This document shows, one piece after another, positions 8,841 through 16,603 of a DNA stretch of 64,000 nt. This DNA comes from Thermodesulfobacterium thermophilum DSM 1276. GTDB lineage: Bacteria > Desulfobacterota > Thermodesulfobacteria > Thermodesulfobacteriales > Thermodesulfobacteriaceae. Both the position numbers and the translations under genes were made by a program. Under the pieces are notes generated by a model, which was not told the origin of the DNA, searched no databases, and was given only the letters and a program-made list of their open reading frames with translations. Position 1 is the stretch's first letter. Each line of letters begins with the position of its first letter. Location: the NCBI RefSeq assembly GCF_000421605.1, contig NZ_ATXI01000008.1:41933-105932 (forward strand), read 5' to 3'.

Positions 8841-11117
8841 ATGGGTTTGACCGATGCCTTGTTTACAGGAACAAGTGGGTTGAGGGCCCTTGGACATGGT
8901 ATGAGCGTAATCGGAGACAATGTTTCTAATTTAAATACTACCGCGTTTAAAGGTGCCAGGATCTCTTTTAGTGATGTTATGTCTCAAAGTATCAATACCG
9001 GGGCTGGCTCAGGACAACTTGGAAGAGGAGCAAGTATTCAGGCACTTTATTCTCTTTTTAATCAAGGGTCTTTTGAATCAACAGCCAACCCAACTGATAT
9101 GGCTATAGCCGGATCAGGGTTTTTTATCGTAAAAGACCCTAAAAGTACAGGAAATGTGTTTTACACCAGAGACGGACAGTTTGTGATAGATAAAACAGGA
9201 TATTTAGTTAATGCAGGTGGGTTAAGGGTGCAAGGATGGAGGATAGATGAGGTAACCGGAGACATAACCGGTGCTATCACCGACATTCAAATAGACCGCT
9301 CTTCTCCTCCGGTTAAGACTTCTAAGATAGATGTTATCACAAACTTAGATGCAAGAGAGGAAACAAGAACTAAGCTTATTTTTTTAAGCGGAAATCTATA
9401 CGACGACCCTTCAGACGGAAACTATACTTATTTCCCTAACGCAGGCTATTATGAGGTAGTAATAAGGGACGTAGATGGTAAAGACAATAAGATAGGAATA
9501 AGACTTGGATATAACGCAGCCACCCAAAAATGGGCCTATGAAATCTATAACTTGGAAACAAACCAGACTATAGTCAGTTCTACAGACAGCACCTCAACTA
9601 GAGCCTCTTTTGAACTCCCCTCTACCAAAGAGCTAATAAGTTTAGACTGGAGTGGAGTTACCCATGTAAACGGTGCTAACGACATTAAGATGCCAGGAAG
9701 AACAGGAATGATAGAATTGTCAGGTGATGTAGATCCAGATACCTGGGAATACATAGACTTTATTGCTCCTACTGATCCTCAGGTAATAGATGCTAACGGA
9801 ACGCAAAGGAAGCTACGTGTGTATATAAGGTATGACAGCACCGATGGCAGGTGGGACTATAGGGTTTTTGAAAACCCTGCTGCAACCCCTGCAACTAATC
9901 CTGATGACCCTACTCAAGAGACAGGGACCCTCCTTGTAAAAGGTGACAACTCTGATGAAACGAACATTTTCTTCTTTCTTGATGGAACCACTCAAAGGAT
10001 CAACTTAGACTGGTCTAACTTAGGGTATAGCGGTGGTACACCAACTGCTACAGTGTTTACCTTACAGGAAACTGATACCCTTCTTTCATACTGGGATGCA
10101 AGACAGGATGTTCCTATACCTTCTACCGCCTATTCTTACAGAACAACCCTTACTGTGTATGATTCCCTTGGGACTCCTCATGAGATTACGGTTTATTATA
10201 ACCCTACCACCAAAGATAACGTTTACGAATTTTTGGTGGCTTGTAACCCTAATGAAGACGCAAGAGATTTTACCAAAGACACCCTTCCTATGCAGTGGCA
10301 GTACGAAGAAGGAACGATTACTCAACAGCTTCAAATACCCTCAGGTAATGTGCAGGCTAAGAGTTTAAAAGGGGTATTGATGTATGGTAGGCTTGAATTT
10401 GATAACCAAGGAAATGTAAAAAAGTTTTATGAAACCTACCGTTTGGATGCAAACACCGGGGCTTTAGTTCAGGTGGTAGATACCTCTGGTAATCCTGTTC
10501 CAGACCCGGTGGATAAATTTTCAGCCCTTGGTTCACACGGTTACCCCCTTATGATAGCCGACTTTTTGGGCATAGATTTTCCATATGATATTTACCCACC
10601 AAACTCGCAAGATCAAGGTCTTGTAAGAAATGACCTTCAGCAAATAGAGTTAAACTTTGGATACTTTTTTAAAGACTCCTGGAGGTCTGAATCTGTAAGA
10701 ACTACGCAATACGCAACCTCTAATGCCACCATTTTTTACGACCAAGACGGTTTTGGCCCAGGTGCCTTGGAAAGTATAACTGTAGACAACCAAGGTATTA
10801 TCACCGGCAATTACTCTAACGGAAGGGTTATTCCTCTCTGGATGGTTTCTTTGGCAAACTTTAACGCTCCTGAAAGGCTGCAGAAAGTAGGGGGTAATCT
10901 CTTTAAAGAAACCACCCACTCAGGACCTCCTGTAACCGGAAAACCAGGTAGCAATGGCCTTGGAACTATAGCTCCTAACTCGATAGAACAGTCTAACGTA
11001 GACCTGGGAGAACAGTTTGTAAAAATGATTGTCTTTCAGAGAGGCTTCCAGGCTGATTCCCGTATCATCACCGTCTCAGATACCATGCTTGAAGAACTGA
11101 TAAATCTTAAGAGATAA
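8841..11117 (+). CDS. flgE: Flagellar hook protein FlgE (long form)
   Basis: A 758-aa hook protein. The N terminus (MGLTDALFTGTSGLRALGHG, then VIGDNVSNLNTTAFKGARISF) and the C terminus (EQSNVDLGEQFVKMIVFQRGFQADSRIITVSDTMLEELINL) are the conserved coiled-coil D0/D1 segments. The roughly 400-residue centre is an enlarged variable domain rich in Asp, Thr, Asn and Tyr that would be exposed on the hook surface. An FlaE-like region occurs near residues 415-560 (TTLTVYDSLGTPHEITVYY). It is last in the fliK-flgD-hook-hook cluster; a strong terminator follows 12 nt after the stop. Confidence 0.9.
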   Translation: MGLTDALFTGTSGLRALGHGMSVIGDNVSNLNTTAFKGARISFSDVMSQSINTGAGSGQLGRGASIQALYSLFNQGSFESTANPTDMAIAGSGFFIVKDPKSTGNVFYTRDGQFVIDKTGYLVNAGGLRVQGWRIDEVTGDITGAITDIQIDRSSPPVKTSKIDVITNLDAREETRTKLIFLSGNLYDDPSDGNYTYFPNAGYYEVVIRDVDGKDNKIGIRLGYNAATQKWAYEIYNLETNQTIVSSTDSTSTRASFELPSTKELISLDWSGVTHVNGANDIKMPGRTGMIELSGDVDPDTWEYIDFIAPTDPQVIDANGTQRKLRVYIRYDSTDGRWDYRVFENPAATPATNPDDPTQETGTLLVKGDNSDETNIFFFLDGTTQRINLDWSNLGYSGGTPTATVFTLQETDTLLSYWDARQDVPIPSTAYSYRTTLTVYDSLGTPHEITVYYNPTTKDNVYEFLVACNPNEDARDFTKDTLPMQWQYEEGTITQQLQIPSGNVQAKSLKGVLMYGRLEFDNQGNVKKFYETYRLDANTGALVQVVDTSGNPVPDPVDKFSALGSHGYPLMIADFLGIDFPYDIYPPNSQDQGLVRNDLQQIELNFGYFFKDSWRSESVRTTQYATSNATIFYDQDGFGPGALESITVDNQGIITGNYSNGRVIPLWMVSLANFNAPERLQKVGGNLFKETTHSGPPVTGKPGSNGLGTIAPNSIEQSNVDLGEQFVKMIVFQRGFQADSRIITVSDTMLEELINLKR

Positions 11118-11129
11118 TTTTTTGTTTCT

Positions 11130-11160
11130 CCCTGGGAAGGGTTAGTTAGCCTTCCCAGGG
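11130..11160 (+). terminator. Intrinsic terminator of the hook gene cluster
   Basis: An 11-bp perfect stem CCCTGGGAAGG / CCTTCCCAGGG with a 9-nt loop begins 12 nt after the flgE stop. It is followed by TATCTTTCCTTTTTTC. GC-rich arms in an AT-rich context make this a convincing Rho-independent terminator. Confidence 0.85.
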
Positions 11161-11266
11161 TATCTTTCCTTTTTTCTAATCCACCCCTTACATCTCCTAA
11201 ATAAAAGTTATCTACCGGTTAGGTGAAGACTCAAAGGTTATAAAAATAATTTAAAAAATTGATGTC

Positions 11267-11302
11267 TTGACTTTTAGAGAAAATACTTTATAATAATTTT
11301 TA
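11267..11302 (+). promoter_or_regulatory. Rubrerythrin promoter with PerR-like box over the -10
   Basis: TTGACT (11267-11272), a 16-nt spacer and TATAAT (11289-11294) form a near-consensus vegetative promoter. A 15-nt window 11288-11302, TTATAATAATTTTTA, matches the PerR consensus TTATAATnATTATAA at 12 of 14 defined bases. Half of that match is the -10 hexamer itself, so the operator reading is tentative. A similar arrangement is found at the peroxiredoxin promoter. Confidence 0.6.
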
Positions 11303-11330
11303 AATAAAAAAAATAATAAGGAGGTTAGGT

Positions 11331-11906
11331 ATGAAAAGTCTAAAGGGCACCCAGACAGAAAAGAACATTTTGACTGCCTTTGCTGGAGAGTCCCAGGCGC
11401 GTAACCGTTATACCTTTTACAGCTCTATAGCTAAAAAAGAGGGATTTGACCAGATTTCCTTTATCTTTGAGGAGACTGCTAACCAGGAAAAGGAACATGC
11501 AAAAAGGCTTTATAAGTTTTTAGAAGGAGGAGAGGTAGAGATTACCGCTAAGTTTCCTGCAGGAAAACTGGGAAATACCCTTGAAAACCTGCTTCATGCA
11601 GCAAGTGGAGAAAACTATGAATATAAAGTAATGTATCCTACCTTTGCTAAGATCGCAAGAGAAGAGGGTTTTGAGGAAATTGCCAGAGTGTTTGAAGCCA
11701 TAGCTATAGCTGAGCAGTTTCATGAAAAAAGATACCTTGCTTTAGCCAACAACCTGAAGGAAGGAACGGTTTTCAAGAAAAAGATAGAAGTCATCTGGAG
11801 ATGCAGAAACTGCGGTTATATTCACAGAGGACTTGAAGCACCTGAAAAGTGTCCTTCTTGCGACCACCCAAGAGCCTACTTTGAATTAGTCTGTGAAAAC
11901 TGGTAA
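11331..11906 (+). CDS. rbr: Rubrerythrin (diiron peroxide reductase)
   Basis: Rubrerythrin reduces hydrogen peroxide in anaerobes using a diiron site and a rubredoxin-type iron centre. The 191-aa sequence has the ferritin-like four-helix domain with AFAGESQARNRYTFYSS, FEETANQEKEHAKRLYKFL and IAIAEQFHEKRY supplying the Glu/His ligands. The C-terminal rubredoxin domain (about residues 153-190) has CRNCG and CPSCDHPRAYFEL. AAGGAGGTTAGGT precedes the ATG. It is a single-gene transcript with its own promoter, ended by a perfect palindromic terminator shared with the convergent TonB receptor gene. Confidence 0.97.
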   Translation: MKSLKGTQTEKNILTAFAGESQARNRYTFYSSIAKKEGFDQISFIFEETANQEKEHAKRLYKFLEGGEVEITAKFPAGKLGNTLENLLHAASGENYEYKVMYPTFAKIAREEGFEEIARVFEAIAIAEQFHEKRYLALANNLKEGTVFKKKIEVIWRCRNCGYIHRGLEAPEKCPSCDHPRAYFELVCENW

Positions 11907-11920
11907 AAATCTTTTAAATG

Positions 11921-11950
11921 GTTTAAAGGGGCGTTAACGCCCCTTTAAAC
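11921..11950. terminator. Bidirectional terminator between rubrerythrin and TonB receptor
   Basis: A perfect 30-nt palindrome: 13-bp arms beginning GTTTAAAGGGGCG with loop TTAA. It lies 14 nt after the rubrerythrin stop and 3 nt beyond the stop of the convergent receptor gene. The AAA/TTT ends serve as the U-tract in each direction. Confidence 0.85.
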
Positions 11951-11953
11951 AGA

Positions 11954-13723
11954 TTACTTTTTAAACTCTATTCTTAACCCAAAGGTTTGAGGCCAGGCCT
12001 TTACCCCTTTTATTTCTTCATATTCTTCGTCAAGAAGGTTTTTTCCCCATAAACTAAGGCCAACCCCGGTTTTAAACTGTTTTTTCAATTCCAGGTTTAA
12101 AAGGTATATCTCATTAGCTCGATAGGGTTTTCTCAGGTTGGCGCTAACGATCAAATCTATATCCCAGGGAAGTTTTGCATAAACCCCACCTACTAAGTTA
12201 TATCTTAGATAAGAACCCTGGTATCTGGCTGAACTTAGGTTTTTGGCTACCTGGTTTAAGTAGGTATAGCTTAGAAACGGTTTAATCCTGTTAAATGCTA
12301 TGTTTAAGTCCATGGTAGCTCCCAAGGTTTTTAGTTCCTCTATGTTTTGAGCTTGAGTTATAGCTCCTACCTTTATCCAGTCTATGATGTCTTTCCCTGT
12401 TCTATAAAAAAGCGTTCCTGAAAGAGCAACGTGTGAGGTCTTATAATCAAAACCTATTTCTGAGTTATAGGCCTTTTCGTTAGAAAGACCAGGGTTACCC
12501 TTGGTATAAGGCGAATCATAGTATAGTTCTGTAAAGCTTGGAGCTCTATAGGAAAAACTAAAAGAGGCCCTGGTTTTTAGCTTAGGGTTGATCAGATAGG
12601 CAAGCCCTAAGTAGTAAGAAAAGAGGTCTTCATTCTTAGCCAGGCTGTCATATCGAACCCCAAGGCTTGGGAAAAATTTATCACTTATCTTCGGATATAT
12701 CCAAAAATAAGCCCCTAACCCTTGTCTAACATGGTCTCCCAGCCTTGAGCTATCAAGGGTTTCATAAGAAGCCTCAACTCCAACCACATAGTCAGCAAGT
12801 CTTTTTTCTAACCTTAAAGGCAAGTTTGCCCTTAATACCTGAGATTTGTGCTGGTTTTTATAAAAGTCTGGATTATTGCGATCAAGAAGATAAGTATCAT
12901 AATGGATTCTGTATAGCAGTGCAGGCTCAAAAAACCATGAATTTCCGTAAAAATTCTTTTTGGCTACAAAAAGATGGGTCCTTGTTTCTTCCCATTCTGT
13001 GTTGTATTTAGTGGTATAAAAATTTCTTGCCCCAAAGTCTTTTTCCTGAAAACCATAAAAAATTAGTTTACTTTGGTCTTTTACGTAGGTATTAAAGGTT
13101 CTTATGTCAAAATCTCGGTTCCAGATAAAACCGTTTGATTTCTGCTGAGAAAGGTTGATCCCTATCGGGGTTTTTCCTAACACAAAACCTAAGCTACCTT
13201 TCATCTCCCATAGGTCATAGCTTCCGTATCCTCCTGATAAAAAAACTCCCTTTTCTGGCTTTTTGAGGTTAAAGTTGATGGCTCCACCAAAACCACCAGG
13301 GCCATAAAGGGCACTTGCTCCTCCTGCCAGCAACTCTACAGAAGAAAGCTCTTCTTGAGTGAAAGGAAGGTTCATAAGATGATGCCCTGTTTGAGGGTCA
13401 GAAAGTCTTATACCCTCAAAAACTACCAGATTTTGCTCAAACGTAGAACCTCTGATAGAAAGATCCTGCTGCACCCCAAACTCTCCTCTTTCTCTAAATT
13501 GCAAATTAGAAAACTTCTCAGGCCCGATCTTTAACTCCCAACCTTCTTTTAATACTTTCACCTCTTGAGAGACACGTTCAACCGTTTCAACACTTGCCTG
13601 GGCTGTAACCTTTACCTCCTCAAGAAAAACCGAGGTAATCTTTTCGCTGTTTTCAGCCTCTGCATTTGTGTTAAATAAAAAACACAAAACCCCTCCTATT
13701 CCTAAAATCCTGCCTATCCCCAT
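11954..13723 (-). CDS. TonB-dependent outer-membrane receptor (BtuB/CirA-like)
   Basis: An outer-membrane gated channel for a siderophore, metal chelate or cobalamin. An N-terminal hydrophobic signal peptide ends near NTNAEAE. A plug domain follows (about residues 45-160) with QQDLSIRGSTFEQNLVVFEG, ELLAGGASALYGPGGFGGAI and a TonB-box-like EEVKVTAQ. The remaining 430 residues are alternating-aromatic beta strands with the late LYYDSPYTKGNPGLSNEKAY signature. It ends LRIEFKK rather than with a terminal aromatic. At 589 aa it is short for a siderophore receptor and nearer to BtuB size. The substrate is not known; an inverted repeat upstream suggests metal regulation. Confidence 0.9.
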   Translation of the reverse strand: MGIGRILGIGGVLCFLFNTNAEAENSEKITSVFLEEVKVTAQASVETVERVSQEVKVLKEGWELKIGPEKFSNLQFRERGEFGVQQDLSIRGSTFEQNLVVFEGIRLSDPQTGHHLMNLPFTQEELSSVELLAGGASALYGPGGFGGAINFNLKKPEKGVFLSGGYGSYDLWEMKGSLGFVLGKTPIGINLSQQKSNGFIWNRDFDIRTFNTYVKDQSKLIFYGFQEKDFGARNFYTTKYNTEWEETRTHLFVAKKNFYGNSWFFEPALLYRIHYDTYLLDRNNPDFYKNQHKSQVLRANLPLRLEKRLADYVVGVEASYETLDSSRLGDHVRQGLGAYFWIYPKISDKFFPSLGVRYDSLAKNEDLFSYYLGLAYLINPKLKTRASFSFSYRAPSFTELYYDSPYTKGNPGLSNEKAYNSEIGFDYKTSHVALSGTLFYRTGKDIIDWIKVGAITQAQNIEELKTLGATMDLNIAFNRIKPFLSYTYLNQVAKNLSSARYQGSYLRYNLVGGVYAKLPWDIDLIVSANLRKPYRANEIYLLNLELKKQFKTGVGLSLWGKNLLDEEYEEIKGVKAWPQTFGLRIEFKK

Positions 13724-13778
13724 CTTTGCCCTCCATGCTAAAGTAAATTTTGGTTTTTAGATAAAGGGTTTAAATTTC

Positions 13779-13806
13779 GTTAACCAAAAATTTTAGAAAG
13801 GTTAAC
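13779..13806 (-). promoter_or_regulatory. Inverted repeat upstream of the TonB receptor (NikR-like spacing)
   Basis: GTTAACC (13779-13785), 14 nt, GGTTAAC (13800-13806) is a perfect 7-14-7 inverted repeat, 56 nt before the receptor start codon. Widely spaced 7-bp arms are the layout of NikR operators in sulfate-reducing bacteria (recalled as GTGTTAC-N13/14-GTAACAC). The half-site here differs from that sequence, so the regulator is inferred only from geometry. Confidence 0.35.
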
Positions 13807-13945
13807 ATAAAAACATAAAAAGTCAATTTCCTCGTGGTGAATTTAAAAGGAGAAAGTAAAAAGACATGTTGGAAAAGGCTTAGAAGGTAACTTTTTTAAG
13901 AAAAATTTTGGGGTTAAATTATACCCTAAACATGAAAAAGTTTAA

Positions 13946-13977
13946 ACAGGAGGAAAGGAATTTTCCCTTCCTCCTGT
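13946..13977 (-). terminator. Terminator of the peroxiredoxin operon
   Basis: A 10-bp stem ACAGGAGGAA / TTCCTCCTGT encloses a further GG/CC pair and an AATTTT loop. Read on the minus strand it lies 22 nt after the winged-helix gene stop, and AAACTTTTTC follows the hairpin, as expected of an intrinsic terminator. Confidence 0.65.
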
Positions 13978-13998
13978 TTTTATAAAAATAAAAGAGGT

Positions 13999-14232
13999 TT
14001 AGCTTAAGGCTGCACGTCCTTTTTCTGTAAGACTGTATTTTTCCCCTTCTGATGAGGCAATAAACCCAGCCTCTGTAAGTTCTCTTAGCGAACTTCTTAC
14101 TTGAAAAAGGGGTCTTTTGGTTATTTCTGCTATTTCAACAGGGGTAAGAGCCCCTTTTTCTTCTAACAACTTTAACAGCCCAAGAGCCTTTTCGCTAAGC
14201 CTTCCGTCTGGGCTTACACAACCTGTAGACAT
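13999..14232 (-). CDS. Small winged-helix DNA-binding protein
   Basis: A 77-aa protein with a single winged helix-turn-helix: residues about 15-75 run as helix, ALTPVEIAEITKRPLFQVRSSLRELTEAG (HTH; recognition helix FQVRSSLRELTEAG) and a wing FIASSEGEKYSLTEKGRAAL. The fold resembles MarR/ArsR-type or predicted archaeal-type wHTH regulators, but no family name can be given safely. It starts 10 nt after the peroxiredoxin stop, so the two are likely cotranscribed and it may be a redox or peroxide regulator. A Cys at residue 5 is the only cysteine. Confidence 0.75.
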   Translation of the reverse strand: MSTGCVSPDGRLSEKALGLLKLLEEKGALTPVEIAEITKRPLFQVRSSLRELTEAGFIASSEGEKYSLTEKGRAALS

Positions 14233-14242
14233 GTTTTTCCCT

Positions 14243-14926
14243 CTAACTCAGTTTTTTCTTGCAGAAATACCAGTCAATGCATTCATAGCCTTGTTTAGCC
14301 CTGTTTACTGCCTCTTCATAGGAGGTTGGAGGAGGTACTATTACCTTTGTGTTTTCCTCAGTAAACTCCCAAACCTGAGGCTCAGGCACCCAGTTGGCAG
14401 GGGTGGCTACCCCATACTTGTCAGCAGTTTGTAAGGCATCAATCAACCTTAAGATTTCTCTCATGTTTCTTCCTGCAGAAAGAGGATAGTAAATAATAGC
14501 CCTTATCTTACCGTTAGGGTCTATGATAAAAACAGCCCTTACGGTAGCGGTGGAACTTTCTCCTGGATGTAACATCCCATAAAGCTTCGCTACTCTGCCA
14601 TCAGCATCAGCTACTATAGGGAAGGGAATCTCTATCCCGGTTTTTTCCTTTAAGTTCATAGCCCAGGCGATGTGAGAGAACACACTGTCTATGCTTAGAC
14701 CTAAAAGCTGGACGTTTCTCTTGGCAAACTCTTCGTTCATCTGAGCAAAGGCTAAAAACTCGGTAGAACAAACTGGAGTAAAGTCTGCCGGATGGGAAAA
14801 GAACACTACCCACTGTCCTTTAAAGTCTTCTGGAAACTTGATAGGTCCCATCGTGGTCATAGCCTCAAAACCTGGGGCTTGGTCTCCAATCCTTGGCATA
14901 CTGATTACTTCTTTTACCTCTTCCAT
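14243..14926 (-). CDS. Peroxiredoxin (AhpC/TSA family, Prx6-like archaeal type)
   Basis: A thiol peroxidase that reduces H2O2 and alkyl hydroperoxides. The 227-aa sequence has the active-site block HPADFTPVCSTEF with peroxidatic Cys53, then LLGLSIDSVFSHIAW. The long C-terminal arm carries Cys216 and Cys222 (ECIDWYFC), the pair found in hyperthermophile thioredoxin peroxidases of the Aeropyrum type. CAGGAGGTGG is the ribosome site for the ATG. First gene of a two-gene operon with a winged-helix protein, with a consensus promoter upstream. Confidence 0.95.
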   Translation of the reverse strand: MEEVKEVISMPRIGDQAPGFEAMTTMGPIKFPEDFKGQWVVFFSHPADFTPVCSTEFLAFAQMNEEFAKRNVQLLGLSIDSVFSHIAWAMNLKEKTGIEIPFPIVADADGRVAKLYGMLHPGESSTATVRAVFIIDPNGKIRAIIYYPLSAGRNMREILRLIDALQTADKYGVATPANWVPEPQVWEFTEENTKVIVPPPTSYEEAVNRAKQGYECIDWYFCKKKLS

Positions 14927-14965
14927 AATCCACCTCCTGTAATTATTTTTAATTAAAACTAATTT

Positions 14966-15002
14966 TTAATAAAAATTATAATGCAGGATAAAATTTTGTC
15001 AA
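14966..15002 (-). promoter_or_regulatory. Peroxiredoxin promoter with PerR-like box
   Basis: On the minus strand TTGACA (15002-14997), 16 nt, TATAAT (14980-14975) gives a perfect -35/-10 pair. TTATAATTTTTATTA starting one base before the -10 fits the PerR consensus at 12 of 14 positions, the same score as at the rubrerythrin promoter. The AT-rich context lowers its specificity. Confidence 0.6.
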
Positions 15003-15057
15003 GGGGGTAAAAATTCAAATACCTTAAAAATTTAAAATTCAAACACCCTAAAAAGAC

Positions 15058-15100
15058 TTGACAAAATAAAAAATATGAGTAAATTGAGATTTAATTTCAA
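15058..15100 (+). promoter_or_regulatory. feo operon promoter with Fur-like palindrome
   Basis: TTGACA (15058-15063), 16 nt, TAAATT (15080-15085) is a plausible promoter. Overlapping the -10 is a 17-nt imperfect palindrome at 15084-15100, TTGAGATTTAATTTCAA, matching its own complement at 14 of 17 positions. Its core matches the Fur 7-1-7 pattern TGATAATnATTATCA at 10 of 14. The position over a promoter of ferrous-iron genes supports Fur control by inference. Confidence 0.5.
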
Positions 15101-15147
15101 TTGCAATTTTAAAAAGCAGGATGGTAAAAACAAACAGGAGGCCAGGT

Positions 15148-15426
15148 ATGACAGTTGCAGTCGTAGGAGGGCACGATAGGTTAAAACCTCAGTTAGAAGA
15201 ATATGCTAAAGAAAACCAGCTGAAACTCAGGTTTATCAACAGATGGTCTCCTCAAGCTCCTCATTCCCTTTCATCAGCTGATTACATCGTCATAATAACG
15301 GGATGTGTATCTCATGAACTCGTTAAGCTGGCTAAAAGTTGCGGTAAGAAAAAATGTATCTTTTGCCGTGCCAAAGGGCTCTGTAGACTCAAAAAGCTCA
15401 TCGACCAGTTAAAGGTGGATGCCTAA
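15148..15426 (+). CDS. DUF2325 family protein
   Basis: A 92-aa protein of the DUF2325 type. It begins with the Rossmann-like MTVAVVGGHDRLKPQLEEYA, has the central ADYIVIITGCVSHELV segment and a Cys-rich tail (CGKKKCIFCRAKGLC). The function of the family is unknown; metal or redox sensing is plausible because of the cysteines. An in-frame ATG exists at 15121, but AGGAGG at 15135-15140 places the start at 15148. First gene of the feo operon, 61 nt before the next. Confidence 0.8.
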   Translation: MTVAVVGGHDRLKPQLEEYAKENQLKLRFINRWSPQAPHSLSSADYIVIITGCVSHELVKLAKSCGKKKCIFCRAKGLCRLKKLIDQLKVDA

Positions 15427-15487
15427 ATTTTTTTTGCAGATTTATTGAAAATGAAATGCAGAATAAATTAAATAAGGGAGGTCAGAC

Positions 15488-15820
15488 ATGGTTGAGGGTT
15501 TAAAAGAAAAGGGATTAATTCCTTTAGCTCTTCTTAGAGAAGGAGAGCTTGGCAAAATCTATTCTCTTTCTTCAGACTTAAAGGTTGATTCTTGGTATAC
15601 CTGTAGAGGTTGTGGTGGTGTTGAGTGTTGTCTAAAAGGTAAAAAAGATGTTGTTAACCAAAAGATTGGGTCTATGGGTCTTAAACCCGGGCAGGTAGTA
15701 GAGGTAAAACAAAACAGACCAGGTAATCCTATTCTTCTTAGGGTAGAAGAAACTTTTATCGCGCTAAGCCGAAAACTGGCGATGAAAATAATGGTTCTTA
15801 AAACAAACCATAAATCATAG
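15488..15820 (+). CDS. FeoA-like protein with cysteine-rich insert
   Basis: A 110-aa FeoA-domain (SH3-like) protein. FeoA proteins bind FeoB and modulate ferrous iron uptake. Residues about 12-105 follow the FeoA pattern (LLREGELGKIYSL, QKIGSMGLKPGQVVEVKQNRPGNPILLRV, FIALSRKLAMKIMV). Between the first strands lies an insert with CRGCGGVECC (residues about 38-47), able to bind Fe or Zn. GGGAGG precedes the ATG. It is one of three FeoA-type domains in this operon. Confidence 0.85.
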   Translation: MVEGLKEKGLIPLALLREGELGKIYSLSSDLKVDSWYTCRGCGGVECCLKGKKDVVNQKIGSMGLKPGQVVEVKQNRPGNPILLRVEETFIALSRKLAMKIMVLKTNHKS

Positions 15821-15840
15821 TTTAAAGGAGGGAGGCAGGG

Positions 15841-16598
15841 ATGAGTATACGAAAATGTCAAAAATTTACCGTTTATCCCCTGTCTAACTTCCCATTAGGA
15901 GAATTGGCTGAGGTGATATGTATTTCTTCCTTTGACTTAAGCCTGAGGTTAAAAAGCATTGGCGTTCAGGAGGGAACTTTGGTAGAAATTATCCATCAGG
16001 ACCCTTCTGGAGATAGGGTGGTAGTCAGGTTTAACGAAAGTAGAGTGGCTTTAGATAAAGCATTCCTAAAGCATATCTTGGTTAGACCATTGAAAACCTC
16101 CTATGAGATGTTGAGAGATTTTGCAAGGGTTGATCAGTTGACAGGTCTTCTAACACGACAGTTTGCTGAAAATCTCTTAAAAAAAGAGTTAGCCAACCCA
16201 CCGTATTGCTTGGTTTTAGCTGATGTAGATGATTTTAAAAGATTCAACGACACCTTTGGGCACCAGGCAGGAGATAAGGTTTTAAAGGACATCTCTCAAG
16301 TTATCAGAAGGAACTTAAGAAAAACAGACCTGGCTGTTAGATGGGTGGAGAGGAGTTTGTTTTATTTTTGAGGAACACAACCGTTGAGATAGGACAATTG
16401 ATAGCAGAACGTATAAGAAGGGCTGTGGCTGATCATATAGTCTGGTGGCAAGGACAGACCTTAGGAGTTACTCTAAGTCTCGGGGTTTGTGGAGCTCCTC
16501 CGGTTAGACCTTTAGAACTACTTTTTGAGATGACTGATAAGGCCCTTTATCAGGCCAAAAGATCTGGAAAAAATTTGGTTTTTCTATGCGAGGAGTAG
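15841..16598 (+). pseudogene. FeoA-GGDEF fusion (diguanylate cyclase) interrupted by a frameshift
   Basis: Residues 1-80 form a FeoA-type domain (LGELAEVICIS, LKSIGVQEGTLVEII, VALDKAFLKHILVRP). From about residue 95 a GGDEF domain follows: DQLTGLLTRQFAENLL, ADVDDFKRFNDTFGHQAGD and an RKTD inhibitory site five residues before the active site. At 16343-16345 the reading frame breaks: the upstream frame reads WVERSLFYF-stop, while the -1 frame continues GGEEFVLFL to the stop at 16598. One extra G in that G-run would restore RWGGEEF. So this is a recent loss, a sequencing error in a short homopolymer, or programmed slippage. The domains are otherwise intact. Confidence 0.8.
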
Positions 16599-16603
16599 GG
16601 AAG

